NCBI GenBank assembly: GCA_964017155.1
Contig: OZ024866.1
Location: 18,083,358-18,147,357 of the forward strand
Direction of reading: 5' to 3'
Length of the DNA: 64,000 bases
Origin: Oasisia sp. SBJ-2009
Taxonomy: Eukaryota > Annelida > Polychaeta > Sabellida > Siboglinidae
Shown here: piece after piece, positions 12,553 to 24,930 of the stretch
How positions within the stretch are numbered: position 1 is the first letter of the stretch
Layout of the letters: every line of letters starts with the position of its first letter
Translations under genes and position numbers: made by a program
Notes under the pieces: model-generated
What the model was told of the DNA's origin: nothing
Seen by the model: only the letters and a program-made list of their open reading frames with translations
Database searches by the model: none

Positions 12553-15500
12553 TTAAAGCAAGTTGTTATGGTGACAGGTTCTATGTAGCCACTGCAGGTG
12601 TTTCCCGGCCAGTGTCTTCTGCCAGTCGGACGTTGTTTCGTGCGTCACACTGGCACAAAATGTCTCTTCCTTCTTCAGCAGTTCATTCCAATCCATTTCA
12701 CTCGATTCAAGTTTCGTTTTCTTCGGGCTGTACACGCCTGGCCGTGACTGTCTGCAGTGGTCACATTTGACAGCAGATCGCAACAGAGCCAGTCTATGCA
12801 GGACGTACCGCCTGGAATGAGATTAGTTACTTAAATAAATTCATCGGCAAAAGAAGATGTGATTTGGTTAGTTATAACTCACATCGTGATCTTATGTGTT
12901 AGTTTAGAAATACAGAAAAATATTGTACATGAATTAAACTGCCAGTAGATCCAGTTAAGCTCAATATTTCAATATGCATTTACATTGCTCTGGCTAACTC
13001 TGGACACACGTTCTGTGAACAGCAAACATCTGTCAAGATACATTGAACTTGTGTGACTTTGCAAATTAAAATTTATTATGACAATTATTCTAATAAAACA
13101 TACATTTCATCTAATCTATCCCATTAACATCCAGGTTACACTAGACAATAGTCTAATAGTTGAAATTGATGGCAACTTTTCAGTGTAACAGGGATATAAT
13201 GTGTTGTTGACATAAGCATCAGCTAGTCACTAATAATAGATCAGTGACAGTTCACCAACAGTAGACAGATGGAAATGGGTCGGTGAATACACAAGCCTTT
13301 AAATACAGAAGTTGGCAAATACACAAGTCATGCTAGGCAGAACCAACGAAACGTGGATATTTAGCATTTGTGGATGGTGCCCTTAGAAATATCAATCAAA
13401 TAAATGGTAAACAAACGACTGTTTGACATGTCATTGTCCATGTCAACAGGTGCTGTCATACCTGTGACACCAGATCGCCTCGTGTCCAGCATATCTCCGG
13501 ATCAGATCCCCTGTCATCGTGCACTCATCACGCAACCATTTGCCACTGCCCTCTGGTGAGAACTTCTGCAACTGGTCTAGTAGGAACTGTCGGTGATGAA
13601 AGCCGCTGTGGTCAGAGACGTGGAGACTCACAAACTGATATGTTGTCTGGAGCTCTCTCTCCAGTAACTGAAACAAACCAGACATGACTCACAAACTGAT
13701 ACATTCTCTCTCCTGCCTCTGCCTCTGCCTCTGCCTCTGCCTCTGCCTCTGCCTCTGCCTCTGCCTCTGCCTCTGCCTCTGCCTCTGCCTCTGCCTCTGC
13801 CTCTGCCTCTGCCTGCCTCTGCCTGCCTCTGTCTGCCTCTGTCTGCCTCTGTCTGCCTCTGTCTGCCTCTGTTTGTCTCTGTTTGTCTCTGTTTGTCTCT
13901 CTCTCTCCTCGCTCTCCTCGCTCTCTGTCTGTGTGTCTCTGTCTGTGTGTCTCTGTTTGTGTGTCTCTGTCTGTGTGTCTCTGTCTGTCTGTCTGTCTGT
14001 CTGTCTCGCTCTCGCTCTCTCTCTCTCAACTGAATGCAACTGAATGCAACTGAATGCAACTTACCTGTTACGAAATTGAATATACTTTTTGTGTATTGTG
14101 TACTACAGTTTGCAACATTTTATGGAGACGGTGAATAAAAAATCACATTGTGTTAAGACAGTAAAAGTATAATGATGTTTTAAATTTAATTAAAGTAGTC
14201 ATGGATATATCATTATTAACCATATGGAAATTATCGCAACAGCAGCATGAAATAAATTTAACAAAATAAAGTCTTATAAAACAACTATGTACCTGAATGT
14301 CGCCCGACCCAAACTGTTGGATGAGCCAGCTCCGGTGACTCCAGGCATTGTAGTTGTTGGGGTACCTGTCAGCCGCACATGTGCACACCTCTATTTCATG
14401 TTCCAGTAACTTCCTGTCTGTGTCGTTCAGCACACAGGTGGCGCCACTGTCACCGGGGGCCCTAGAGCTGCTGGTGTCATCATTGTGACATCTCGCTGTC
14501 TCTCCGACACATTGACAACAGGACTTGGAGACCCTTCGAGCTGGCACATAGGATGTAACTACGGAAGACATGTCACGTGACGGATTCTTGTGTTTCGTCT
14601 TTCTTTTTAACAGCAGCCATTTTCTGAAATACAACGGAGAACATCTTATCCTTAACTTATCCGTACGTCTCACATCTGAGCATTTTTTTCTTCAAATAAT
14701 GTTCTAGTTATCAGCTAAATGAAATTTCTAATAGCCTGATTAAAGCCATATTGTGTGTTCCTTTACCCTGAAGCAATTGGTAAATATTAATAAGAAGTCT
14801 GCTTAATTTACATTATATATGACATGTCACCTAGCAACCAAACCCATAAAAATGGATGCCAAATACAAGAAGGGTGACACATTTTGTCATATATTTGTTG
14901 ATAGCCTGGCCCTAAACTGTTTTATCACAAAAACATCAGGCAATACTTTAAAGTGACAACTGCATGCATGGATCTTTGATTTAATAAATATCCAGCCCTG
15001 GTAATGTAGTGCATACATGTTACTGTTATCAACATTATTAGCAGGGCTAATCTTGATCGAGTTCATGTGCATAATTGTTGTTGTGACAGGGGCAATCCAA
15101 GACACATATCTTATGAGAGGGGTACTTACCGATACGAAAATGTTTCAGGACTTTTCGGGTGCTTTCTCAGAATAAGCTCTGCCAACCTAAGATCTTGTTC
15201 TACTGAAAGCTCTGCTTGCAGAACAAGTTCCCTCCTGCAACAAAACAGGAATCACATGGTTGAATATCTACTGTAGATGCTATCAGATGCATTGCACAGA
15301 TTATTAGGAACCTCATAACTAATAACTTAACTTTTCTGCTTATTAAACAGTAACAACCAGAAAATGTACTCTAGAAAGTAGAAACGTGTTTTACTTTGGT
15401 AAAACATTGTACTATAGTAAAACAAGTCTATAGTCTTAGTTTTCCAGCTGGTATATACCATAGGTTGTGTATTAAATTCAACTGTCAGAATAATGTTTTT

Positions 15501-17365
15501 CTTACTCAAAATCTTACATTGTTGACTTTAAAAAAACATAACATCTAAATAAGAAATTACAACTTTTATTACTATTTAGGCTTCATTGCTGTATTGTAAT
15601 GAACATGTATATATGTTACAGCTGTTGTTTTGCTGTTTATTATGATTGGTTACTGATAAAACATACCTTTTATTCCACGCTGACATGAAGTCTGCATTCA
15701 CAAGCAAAGCAGCTCTGCTCAAGGAAATTACCTCCTCTACTCCTGCAGAAAATACAAATGCAAAATTACACGTAAACATAAATACACCGATTAGTTAAAG
15801 ATGTAGGCACTTTGCGGCTTTACATTTTATTTCATAATTACGTTATAGTCACTTATAGTCGTTATAGAGTATAAATGATATATATATAATAGCATACCGA
15901 TTACCCAAATATGTTTGGTATTTGAATTGTTTTCACGGTTGATACAGTAGTAACTGGCAAAGTCAACTGGTATAATTTTATAGTTAACTTTTGCTCATGT
16001 CCACAAAATATGTTGTTAATTAAACATGTTGTATGAAGACATTTGAAAACAGATATACAACTGGTGGCCAGAAAAGTAATAACATTCTTAGTGTCTATTA
16101 TAACAACTTTATTCAACATGGCAGTATCATTGGCTCAGCTTAAAAGAGGAGTACTTGAAAGGGATGTGCCAAGGGTAGTGAAGGCTGGTATTGACACAAT
16201 AAGCAGCTGTGATCTCTGGCGTACAAGGAAACCAGGGACCTAAAATATCTGGAAACTTTACCGAGAGCCTTTCTGCCTGTTTCCTTGAAGGTGCAGCCAA
16301 CGAGGCGGGAGTGTGCATACAGATACAAGATCTTTACGGCCCACAGCTCCAGTGCCACCTTATGACCCTCTATTATCACAGGATTCTTGTTTTGAAGTGA
16401 CCCGTTTATCGGCAGGAAATCATATTCATCTCTGGAAGGAAGAGACACATCAACTTTAGCTATAAATATACAGGTTGAATTACAGTATTTGTAAACAAAG
16501 TCAGGCACTTGTGTAGAATTCGGACCCACCTCAATTCAGTTGTTATATCTTAGCCAACATTTGCTACATAATTGCTTTATAAACACTGCATCTTAGTAAA
16601 CATTTATTTTGATGTCGAAAAGACTGTGCAGTCGGCATAAACTAACTATAATTATCGTTCATTCCGAGGTGGACTGCATAATAACACATGGCCATTGCAC
16701 GTGTGGCTAACATAAATTGGAGCGCTATTTGGGTTTCAAAATGCAATATATTGTGAAACAAATATACCTGGCAATGCTGAATGATTAGGAGTAGGGTTAG
16801 TGTGAGGTATCAAATGTAGGTAAATATACAGTCATAACAGGGAAAATTAGGTGGTCCGAATTCTACACAAGTGCCCAGATTCATAATCTTGAATGTTAAT
16901 GTTACCAATAGATGCCATATCTATTCAGACACAGATATGTGTGACTATGACTACGCACAACATACATGACATAGTCATAGAAATATTATTACTGTCTAAT
17001 ACTTTATATTAGGATACGTTTTTGGACTGCAGTGCCCTCTCTTAGGATATTGGCATCATGTCCAGGTACAGATGAAGAAGCGAATATGTCAAATTACAAC
17101 AGAGTTAGGGGAAAACGTTAACCCCTATAAGTAAAAACTGCAACTGAAGTTGTAACTGAAGTCTGATGTTTCGTTCAGACTTCAGTTGAGTCGTTAGCTA
17201 GCATAGCCACAAAACTCAAGAGTGCCAGTGTTTTTATAGCAGAACATTGCTTATGCGTCTACTTTAAAATGTATTGTTATCAAAAGTTGAATATACACAC
17301 ATGTCAGGATCTCTAGTGAACGCCGCATTTAAATTTGACAAGAGTTTTGCTCCTAAATCATCCAT
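12553..17365 (-). CDS. PTAR1: PTAR1, protein prenyltransferase alpha-subunit repeat protein (complete)
   Basis: Seven exons in transcript order: 17301-17365 (ATG at 17363-17365), 16262-16431, 15667-15742, 15130-15234, 14293-14623, 13462-13667, 12553-12811 (stop). Every junction is AG/GT with matching phase, and the total is 1212 nt, 403 codons plus stop; the human protein is about 402. Family landmarks: RDPD then DEYDFLP at the N-end, ELWAVKILYLYAHSRL, SAWNKRELVLQ, KHPKSPETFSYRKWLL, RYPNNYNAWSHRSWL, HVSDHSGFHHRQFLL and GHEAIWCHRRYVLHRL. The WxHR repeats are the prenyltransferase alpha-subunit helical repeats. In mammals PTAR1 pairs with RABGGTB to form geranylgeranyltransferase type III, which modifies already farnesylated targets such as YKT6. 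Exon 5 carries a Ser/Cys-rich insert before the conserved repeat. The first intron contains a short inverted-repeat element at 16504-16875. Confidence 0.95.
13684..14035. repeat. Pyrimidine-rich microsatellite array in PTAR1 intron
   Basis: GCCTCT hexamers (13713 to about 13815) grade into GTCTGCCTCT, GTCTCTGTTT and GTCTGT units up to 14035. The array lies directly upstream, in transcript sense, of the acceptor of the exon 13462-13667, so the pre-mRNA reads purine-rich there. At 13684-13701 a 16-bp piece (GACTCACAAACTGATA) of the neighbouring exon (13625-13640) is repeated inside the intron. Confidence 0.9.
16504..16875. mobile_element. 372-bp MITE with 27-28-bp inverted ends
   Basis: The left end 16504-16531 and right end 16849-16875 are reverse complements apart from one extra base. 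They share GGCACTTGTGTAGAATTCGG at the outer edge and a GGTGG/CCACC inner edge. The interior has no open frame. I could not define a target-site duplication, so the superfamily is open. It sits in PTAR1 intron 1. Confidence 0.85.
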
Positions 17366-17659
17366 ACTAGAGTACACGAAAACAATATTTCGAGAGCCAT
17401 CAGCAAACCGGAAGTAGTAGTCACTTCTTGTTCACAGACATCAAAATCGCGTTTCCGACTCGACCGTGACGCCACTAGGTGGCGCTAGATCATTATTAAA
17501 TCCTATGACTATCTCGACTAGGTGCGGACAAATAAACATTTTACTTCCATACTGGCACACAAATAATAGGCCAGCGATTTTATTAATTAAATATGATATA
17601 TAGCTTAAGACAAATTCTCTAAAAATTACAAGATTATTGTGGGTGCAAATAAATATTGT

Positions 17660-17975
17660 TATCAGTATGTCTGGGACTCTGGGTATACAACACACATACA
17701 CTACCAGTTCTTCTTCGCCTTTTCCCACTAGGTGGGGTCAGCGGCCCGAATTCGACTTCCAGAATGTTCTGTCCTGCGCATCCTCCGGGGTGATCCGCAG
17801 TGTCTGCATATCCCTTCGGACGCCATCCATCCATCTCCCTCTTGGTCTCCCCCTTGGCCTTTTCCTGGCACTCTCATGTCACCAACTGCTCTCACTTCGT
17901 TTTCTTCCATTCTCTGCATGTGTCCATACCAGCGTAATCTCATTTCTCTCACTTTCTCTTGTATACTACTCACAC
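17660..17975 (-). pseudogene. LINE reverse transcriptase C-terminal remnant
   Basis: Minus-strand frames read KVREMRLRWYGHMQRMEEN, then DMRVPGKG, and SRIRAADPT near the end. This is the order seen at the C-terminus of many non-LTR retrotransposon (LINE) polyproteins. The match jumps between three frames (17973-17728, 17834-17634, 17728-17441), so it carries several frameshifts. Only about 100 residues survive, and the 3' tail is unclear. It lies just upstream of the PTAR1 start on the same strand. Confidence 0.8.
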
Positions 17976-18742
17976 CTAGCTACCAGTTATAATCTTAAAA
18001 TAAAAGGAATATTGTCCATGTAAGACTAGCTTTATAAAATAATTTATAAAAACAATTCAAAGAGCCAATTCCCGCTTGATGAAATAGGTGAATGAATGAA
18101 AGAAGTAGTTGAATGTTATTAGACAAATAATTACAAGTACATTTTATAATACATATAGGACAGGTGAATTTCGTTAATTACCATGAGAGACACCGTGAAT
18201 AATATAATAATAATATATTTACATGGCAATTTATCCAATACTATATGCCATAGAACAATAATATAATCAAAGGTTCATATATTATAGGTTACATGTACAT
18301 GTACGCCGTCGCATTTTTAACAGTATTTTAACATTGAATGATCGTAATTATTTATTCATAGGCCTACATTGAATTTATTATTAAATTAGTGTGCATTTAT
18401 TTACTTATTTTTAAAGGTAGTTTATCTTATTTATTTATTTATTAAAGACAATCAGTGGCGTAGCCCCCCCCCCCCCCTCAATCCAGGAAAAGTATAGGAT
18501 GATGGAGAACGGAGGACCATTAACTGGCTGCTTGATTCATAGAATCACACCACAGTGCAGAGGGCATAAAGGATGCCTGTTTAAGACTTACCTTCCCAGT
18601 TCTACCTTTCACAAAGAAATGTGCCATATTCAAATAGGATTCATGCAGTAAGGAATGCTCCCCTTCTGTCGCTGGCTGCAGTCCAAGAGGTGACCATTTT
18701 TTAAGGAAACGAAAATGTCTCCATTCTCAACGTGCGTGATGG

Positions 18743-18746
<4 letters not shown>

Positions 18747-18819
<73 letters not shown>
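18747..18819. repeat. (TA)n microsatellite
   Basis: About 36 uninterrupted TA units. Likely unstable and a replication or assembly trouble spot. Confidence 0.98.
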
Positions 18820-18824
<5 letters not shown>

Positions 18825-18964
18825 GCATATAAAATAATAGTTACCAGGTTACTAGACTAGGGTCAGATTGCATTTAGTTGTTGTTGCTTTCTTGGCATCT
18901 CTGACTCTGTCGTCAGGGGTGAGTTGCTTATGATTTCCATTTCATTGTCTTTTTTATTCATTTC

Positions 18965-19140
<176 letters not shown>

Positions 19141-19499
19141 GTTCTCTATCAACAATCTCCAATTCCTTCTATCTGTTGCACATTTTATCCATTATTCTCT
19201 TTCTATGTCTATCTTAAGAAATCACCCATCGCAATGTCGGTCCTCTTTCCTCTCTTTTACCCTTATTTCTGAGCATCTGCTCTCTTTGTCAGTGTTTCAC
19301 CTCCCATCCTTTCCGCATGACCAGCCCATGTGAAACTACTCCTCGCCAATTTCTTCTTAATAACTTAATTTGTCGTTTCTTTCTTACTGCCTAACTTTGA
19401 CGCCTTCTCTGAATGGTTTTGCTGAACTGCCAGCTACATTGGTAAATGAACTTGGTTGTCATGTCGTAGTCATTTTAAGCGAGGTGGGTTTGAATTATG

Positions 19500-19505
19500 C
19501 ACACA

Positions 19506-19545
<40 letters not shown>

Positions 19546-19552
19546 CACACAT
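19500..19552. repeat. (ACGC)n / ACAC microsatellite
   Basis: About ten ACGC units flanked by ACAC. A related ACGC tract is at 20040-20090 and a TGCG tract at 28564-28590. Confidence 0.95.
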
Positions 19553-20967
19553 GTAAATACTAAATGCAATATAATTATTACTACGAAATAAACTATATAT
19601 ACATTGTTTTCAGTGGCGTAGCCAGGATTTTGGCAACCAAACAAACTCTGTTTTACGCCACTGAAGACAATTCATTAATGTAGTTTATTTTATTTAGCAG
19701 TAATAATTATACTGCCATTAGTATTTACAAACATTGATGATTGTATGCTATTAAGTCTTTTACACTAATATTGTGTACCAGAACAGTTACCTAGTATTTG
19801 GATAAATGCTATATAACAAATATATAACAAATTAATCATTAAATCCATCAATAGATAGTAAAATAACTGTATTTTAAAGACATCACGAAATTCTTCTAAT
19901 ATATAATTAAGTAGTAACTACACTGAACAAGTCCAAAGACGAAAGTGGACGTGGGCGGGTACGTCAGCAAGGTACGAGTTAACCGACGGACACTGTGAGT
20001 CACCACCTGGAAACCACGAGAAAGGAACATAAACATACATACACACGCACGCACGCTCGCACGCACGCACGCACGCACACACGCACGCACAATATGTATA
20101 TGTGACGTGTTTATATAAACGGGCTTGGCTCGAACTTTGGCACGACGATGTCAAACGTGTTTACTAGATTTATACGGTCAGGAAATAGTAATTTCTAATA
20201 GTATTTTCCCCAGAATTCATTAATCGTCTAAGGGTGGGGGGTGCACTGGTGCATTTTGTTGGCTTCATGGAGAGTGATATAACCCACGATAAAACGATAG
20301 AACTTCATCTAAGTACAACATCTATGAATGGTTTGTCACAATTGCATTGAAAAACCGTGTTTCCTCATCAAGCTGTCTAACCGTCACCATGACAACGTGT
20401 TGTCCATCGTTTTTTGTAATTAATTGTAATTGTCCGTGATATTGTGACAGTCGATCAGTCTTTAGTTGAAAAGTGAGGTTTTGCAAGACGGACGTTTCGG
20501 TGACTCTCAGCTTCCTCCGGAAATGGAACAAAACACAGTACATACACATAACAGACACGTAAGTCGAACAGACAAGCAACATTTGTCCCATCCACAAACC
20601 ACCACAAAATACCAGGTCTGGATACACAACAGGCGAATCCAATCAACAGCGCGAACTTTTTCAGCACACTCAGTCGATTGTGTCTGGATCTCATCCGGAA
20701 ATTGCAACGGCCCCCGTAACAATCGCCTCGTCACAAAACAAAACAACACAGAACATATTTAATCAGGCGTTGACACGAATACGTCGTAGTGGCCCACAGA
20801 GAAAGAGACTAGACACGGACAGGACGTACGATGCGGAGCTATACTGTGAGATACCGGCTGGACTATTCAGCGACAATGGCGGATTCGACACACGCGTTAA
20901 ATTCATGGCGGTGATGTGTTACGATCTCGGCCCGATGCGAACATTGTTGCACTCTGCGTGACGATGT

Positions 20968-21493
20968 TGTGATGGTATGCCAATGCAAATGCATAGAACG
21001 ACATATAATAAATAAAAATAAATAAAACTTTATTTAGACACCATCAAATCCACGGGTGTGTACATACATGTAAATAGGTAAACAAATTAATAAATATAGT
21101 TAAGCTAAAATATAATGTTCACGGGTGTATGCATACATGTAAATAGGTAAATTAATAAATAAATATAGTTAAGCTAAAATATAATGTTCACGGGTGTGTA
21201 TACATACATGTAAATAGGTAAATTAATAAATAAATATAGTTAAGCTAAAATATATTGTTCACGGGTGTATGCATACATGTAAATAGGTAAATAAATAAAT
21301 AAGTATAGTTATGTGATCGTTCTTGGAAGATGACGAGACTCGAGGTCGATCACTGCATGTTATCCCTCTCTCCGCATGTAATCATAATAAAGTGATTTGT
21401 TCAGTACTTCTGGTGTCGAATCAGATACGTATGAATGCGAGATGAGTCGGACAATCCTAATACTCATATGTCAGGTCAAGACGACACGTTTCA
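20968..21493 (+). repeat. 5' LTR, enlarged by a tandem repeat
   Basis: The first 30 bp and the last about 185 bp match the 3' LTR (25998-26232). About 290-310 bp in the middle (about 21000-21306) has no counterpart there and contains the 69-71-bp tandem repeat. The normal LTR length is therefore near 230 bp. Confidence 0.92.
21051..21310. repeat. 69-71-bp tandem repeat inside the 5' LTR
   Basis: Four units start with CACGGGTGTRTRCATACATG at 21051, 21120, 21189 and 21260. Each continues through TAAATAGGTAAA, then AAATATAGTTA and, in the inner units, AGCTAAAATAT. It is present only in the 5' LTR. The segment starts after an A/T-rich piece (about 21001-21040), so it may be a small element or satellite inserted into the LTR. 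Confidence 0.9.
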
Positions 21494-21633
21494 TGGTGGC
21501 AGCTACAGTTGAATCCGGCGCTTTCGACATTCGTAAATAGGTCAACACGCACGCGGCACCGTTGAGTCGACGCTGGCCAGCTCCGATTTGTTCTCACTGC
21601 GTAAGTGATAGACATTGCCATTAATAGGCAGCT

Positions 21634-21823
21634 ATGGGTGAACTGTCAGGTATAGAGCCGCCCCGCATGAACTGGTTAGCCACTGATCTACCTAGGCTAC
21701 GGAGTTTCGTTCATTCCGTCAATACTGTGAACTAATTTTTAGTGGGCCATTTGCTGAAAAGGGCAAAGTGAACGAGTGACCTACATCCTGCTAGTATGGG
21801 TAGGACAGGAGTATTTCGTGTTC
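21634..21823 (+). pseudogene. gag N-terminal fragment, broken
   Basis: ATG at 21634 opens a frame with PPRMNWLATDLPRL, the start usual for one group of gypsy Gag proteins (PxxMxW..DLP). It is followed after an in-frame stop by a FxGxLxxK-like and a VTYIL-like segment split over other frames. The fragment ends exactly where the reverse-oriented LTR begins at 21824. The capsid C-terminal part, nucleocapsid and protease are absent. Confidence 0.7.
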
Positions 21824-22010
21824 TGTGATCACGTCTATCAATGATAATGACACGAATACATGACTAGGCTCCAACAGTTTTAATCTATTACAAAGTGTCT
21901 CCAGCAGACATACATGTGCTCTTACGCGTAAACTCGAACCCGCAACTATCTGTTATAGTTGCGCTGCCATTCGTTAGATGGCAGCATGTCTTGGACATAG
22001 TCACGTAACA
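21824..22010 (-). repeat. LTR of a second gypsy element, opposite orientation
   Basis: Read on the minus strand it starts TGTTACGTGACTATG and ends ACGTGATCACA. It is preceded by a polypurine tract (AAGAGGGAGA, 22011-22020) and lies just after the minus-strand integrase frame. This is the expected layout of a 3' LTR, 187 bp long. It shares no similarity with the 235-bp LTRs of the host element, so it is another family. Confidence 0.85.
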
Positions 22011-22175
22011 TCTCCCTCTTAATCATTCTAAAAAAAACATAAACTAAAAAAATTGTTCGACTAAACACTATTGAGTGAAAGTTTACAGTAACTTAAACGA
22101 GTATTAGAGTTAGCATGATTAGGCTACCATTATTACATTTAAGTTCAATTGCAGTTTGTCTACTGACTTGATCAA

Positions 22176-23160
22176 TTACAAGTTCAGTCTATCCACGGGC
22201 CTGACGACTCTCCCGGATCGTGTAGTCATGGGATCATGTTCTCGCGTGTCTTCTGGCACAACTACCTTACTTAGTCGTGTATTCTGTGTGACTGTTGTAG
22301 TTTCCTGTTGTTGAGTTGAGGCTGCGTTTGTCTCAACAGTGACCGTTTCCGGATCGTGTGCTCGATCTCTCGGTACGCCACTAGGTGGTATCATTCGTTC
22401 AGGTCTGTCAGCGCGATCATGTGTCGTGTCGTGCTCGGATGGACGCGATGGTCTGAGGTGTCGGCGGTTTCGACGGTAATGGCGTCCAGTCGCTGTTATG
22501 ACATCGTACGATCGACTGGACAGAGCTTTGTGAACCGTCGCCTCAGTCCATTCTCTCCTGCCGTGTTCTAATGGCTGCATTCTGATCGTTTCGCCGACAT
22601 TCAAACGTCGTAAGTCACGTCTGGGGTGGTCTGAGTTCAGTACTGATTTGAACTTAGTTCGCTGACATCCGGATTGCTCTCTGACATCGGCAGGACCACC
22701 CGGTTTCAACTGGTTGTGTGTTGTTGGCAGCAACGTTTTGGTACGTCTACCAAACAGGCGCTGTGCAGGGCTTGTTGCCATTCCTTCAGTCGGTGTGTTA
22801 CGAATGTTCAGAAGACCGAGGTATGGATCTTCCTTAGATGCCTTGCATTTTCTCAGCATCCTCTTAGCGATCTTGACCGCCGCTTCGGCTGCACCATTGG
22901 CTTGGCTGTTGCCTGGGCTGCTAGTCTCGTGCACAAACTGCCAGTTCTGTGCGAATTTTCTGAACACAGCCGATGCATACTGTGGTCCATTGTCACTGAC
23001 AAGTGTGTGCGGTATGCCGTGTCGACTGAAATTGTTCTTCAGCTTTCCCACCACTGTTTCGGAGGTTGTGTCTGGTAGGTAGTCTAACTCGAAGAAACCG
23101 CTGTGGTAATCTGTTGTTACCATATAGTCCCTTGAACTGCAGTCAGCGAACATCCACCGC
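22176..23160 (-). pseudogene. Integrase of a second gypsy element (truncated 5')
   Basis: Minus frame 23240-22176. The recognisable core runs RDYMVTTDYHSGFFELDYLP (first catalytic Asp in DYHS), then TLVSDNGPQYAS (second Asp), then SSPGNSQANGAAEAAVK (catalytic Glu), followed by a GPY/F-like module (SYDVITATGRHYRRNRRHLR) and an RSGRVVRPVDRL tail. That is the full DDE core and C-terminal domain of a Ty3/gypsy integrase. The frame is open for over 300 codons, so this copy is young or was recently active. Everything upstream (reverse transcriptase, RNase H, most of the zinc finger) is missing, cut at about 23150-23165, where plus-strand polymerase sequence of the other element begins. Confidence 0.92.
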
Positions 23161-23162
23161 CG

Positions 23163-24930
23163 TTGAACTCGAAGGAAGACCTCCAGCGGCTGTATCCAGA
23201 TTGTTTTAAGGGCATCGGAAAGTTCCGCGAAACGTTCCACATCACACTAGACCCTGCTGTGACCCCAGTCGTACATGCGCCCAGACGATGTCCGATCCAC
23301 ATCAAAGACGACGTGAAGAATGAGATCAACCAGATGGTAGAACTCGGGGTGATCGAGAAGGTCGAGGAGCCTACAGATTGCATGGGTATCTAGCATCGTA
23401 TACAGCAGGAAGTCGAACGGAAAGTTGCGCATCTGCTTGGATCCCAAAGACTTGAACACAGCTATCAAGCGTCCGCACTACCCAACACCGACCTTAGAGG
23501 AAATTACCCACAAGCTTGCTGGGTCAGTGATCTTCTGCAAGCTAGATGCACGTCACGGATACTGGTCCGTGGAGTTAGACGACGAGTCTAAGCGTCTGAC
23601 CACGTTCAACAGTCCATTCGGCCGGTATTGTTTCAGAAGACTACCGTTTGGCCTGAACCTCTGCCAAGACGTGTTCCATGAGAGGATGGACTGTATCCTT
23701 GAGAAGTGACCCGGAACGATAAGTATTGCTGACGACGTGGGTGTGTTCGGGAAGACAGAAGCCGAACACGACAAACATCTGCACAACCTGATGAGAGTAG
23801 CACTGCAGCATGGGCTGGTGTTCAACATTGATAAATGCAACATCAAACAGGCGAACATGAAGTTCTTCGGGTTGGAATTCAGCGCAGACGGCATACGTCC
23901 ATACCCAGGCAGAGCCGCGGACATCCAGCGAATGAAAGAACCGCAAAACGTCGCACAACTTCAGGAATTTCTGGGCATAGCCACGTACATGTCGCCATTC
24001 ATTCCAAACCTGTCGCAGAAAATCGCAACCCTGCGTGATCTAGTGAAGAAGGACGCCGAGTACATCTGGACGGACTCTCACAACGCAGCGTTTGAAGCGA
24101 CGAAGTCTCTCATCTGTCGTGATGTGACCCTTGCGTACTTCGACCCACAGGCTGAGAGTGTCATCCAGGTCGACGCCTCCAGCCGAGGACTCGGCGCTGT
24201 TCTCATTCAACACGGGAAGCCCATCGCGTTTGCCAGCAAGTCCCTTAGTGATTGCGAACAGAGATACGCCAACATTGAACGTGAGATGCTCGCAGTCGTC
24301 TTCGGCTGCGAGAGGTTCCACATGTATGTCTACGGAAAATCGTTCGTTATCGAGTCGGACCACAAACCTCTCGAGATGATCAACTTGAAGAACCTTGCAG
24401 CAGCACCGCAGAGATTACAGAGAATGTTCCTGCGAGTACAACCGTATGACTTTGTGTTACGCTACAAGCCAGGAAAGCAAATGATGCTGGCCGACGCCAT
24501 GTCAAGACAACCGAGTAGCGAGTCGACGCAGATCGACCTTGACATACAAGTGTCACTCGTACAGTTTTCAACGCAGAAACTACAGTCGATCAGAGAGGCG
24601 ACACAGGCCGACGATGAACTGTGTGCGCTGAGAGCCGTCATCGTGGATGGATGGCCAGATAGCCAACGCCACCTGGCTGCACCGTTGCGACCCTACTGGT
24701 CATGCCGAGACGAGTTGGCAGTTGAGGACGGTCTTATCATGAAGGGCGACCGTCTGGTGATTCCCCTAAGTCTACAGGCGGAAGTGTTGAGCAAACTGCA
24801 CGAGGCTCACCAGGGCATAGAGAAGACCCGGCTGCGAGCGAGGTCCTGTGTCTACTGGAAGTCGATCAACAAGGACATCGACGACATCGTGAGGAAGTGC
24901 GACGGTTACAGAAACGTCAGGCGCACGAGC
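23163..24930 (+). pseudogene. gypsy pol: reverse transcriptase, RNase H, zinc finger (frameshifted)
   Basis: Plus-strand pieces: 23163-23393 (frame 3) with LYPDCFKGIGKF and GVIEKVEEPTD; then frame 1 from 23401 with GKLRICLDPKDLN, FCKLDARHGYWSVELD and FGLNLCQDVFHERM. A TGA at 23707-23709 lies a few codons before the catalytic SIADDVGVF. The same frame resumes to 24936 with FLGIATYMSPFIPN, the RNase H block IQVDASSRGLGAVL ... ESDHKPLE, and an HHCC-type finger start (HEAHQG). Damage: a frameshift near 23380, the TGA at 23707 and a frameshift near 24905. Reverse transcriptase copies element RNA into DNA and RNase H removes the template. This copy cannot make the full enzyme. Confidence 0.93.

Noticed and set aside
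13628..14059. Frames rich in Arg-Glu or Leu-Cys
   Set aside because: Pure microsatellite translations on both strands.
20466..20961. Gene left of the LTR element
   Set aside because: Two plus frames overlap long minus frames; no family resemblance, splice signals or start context.
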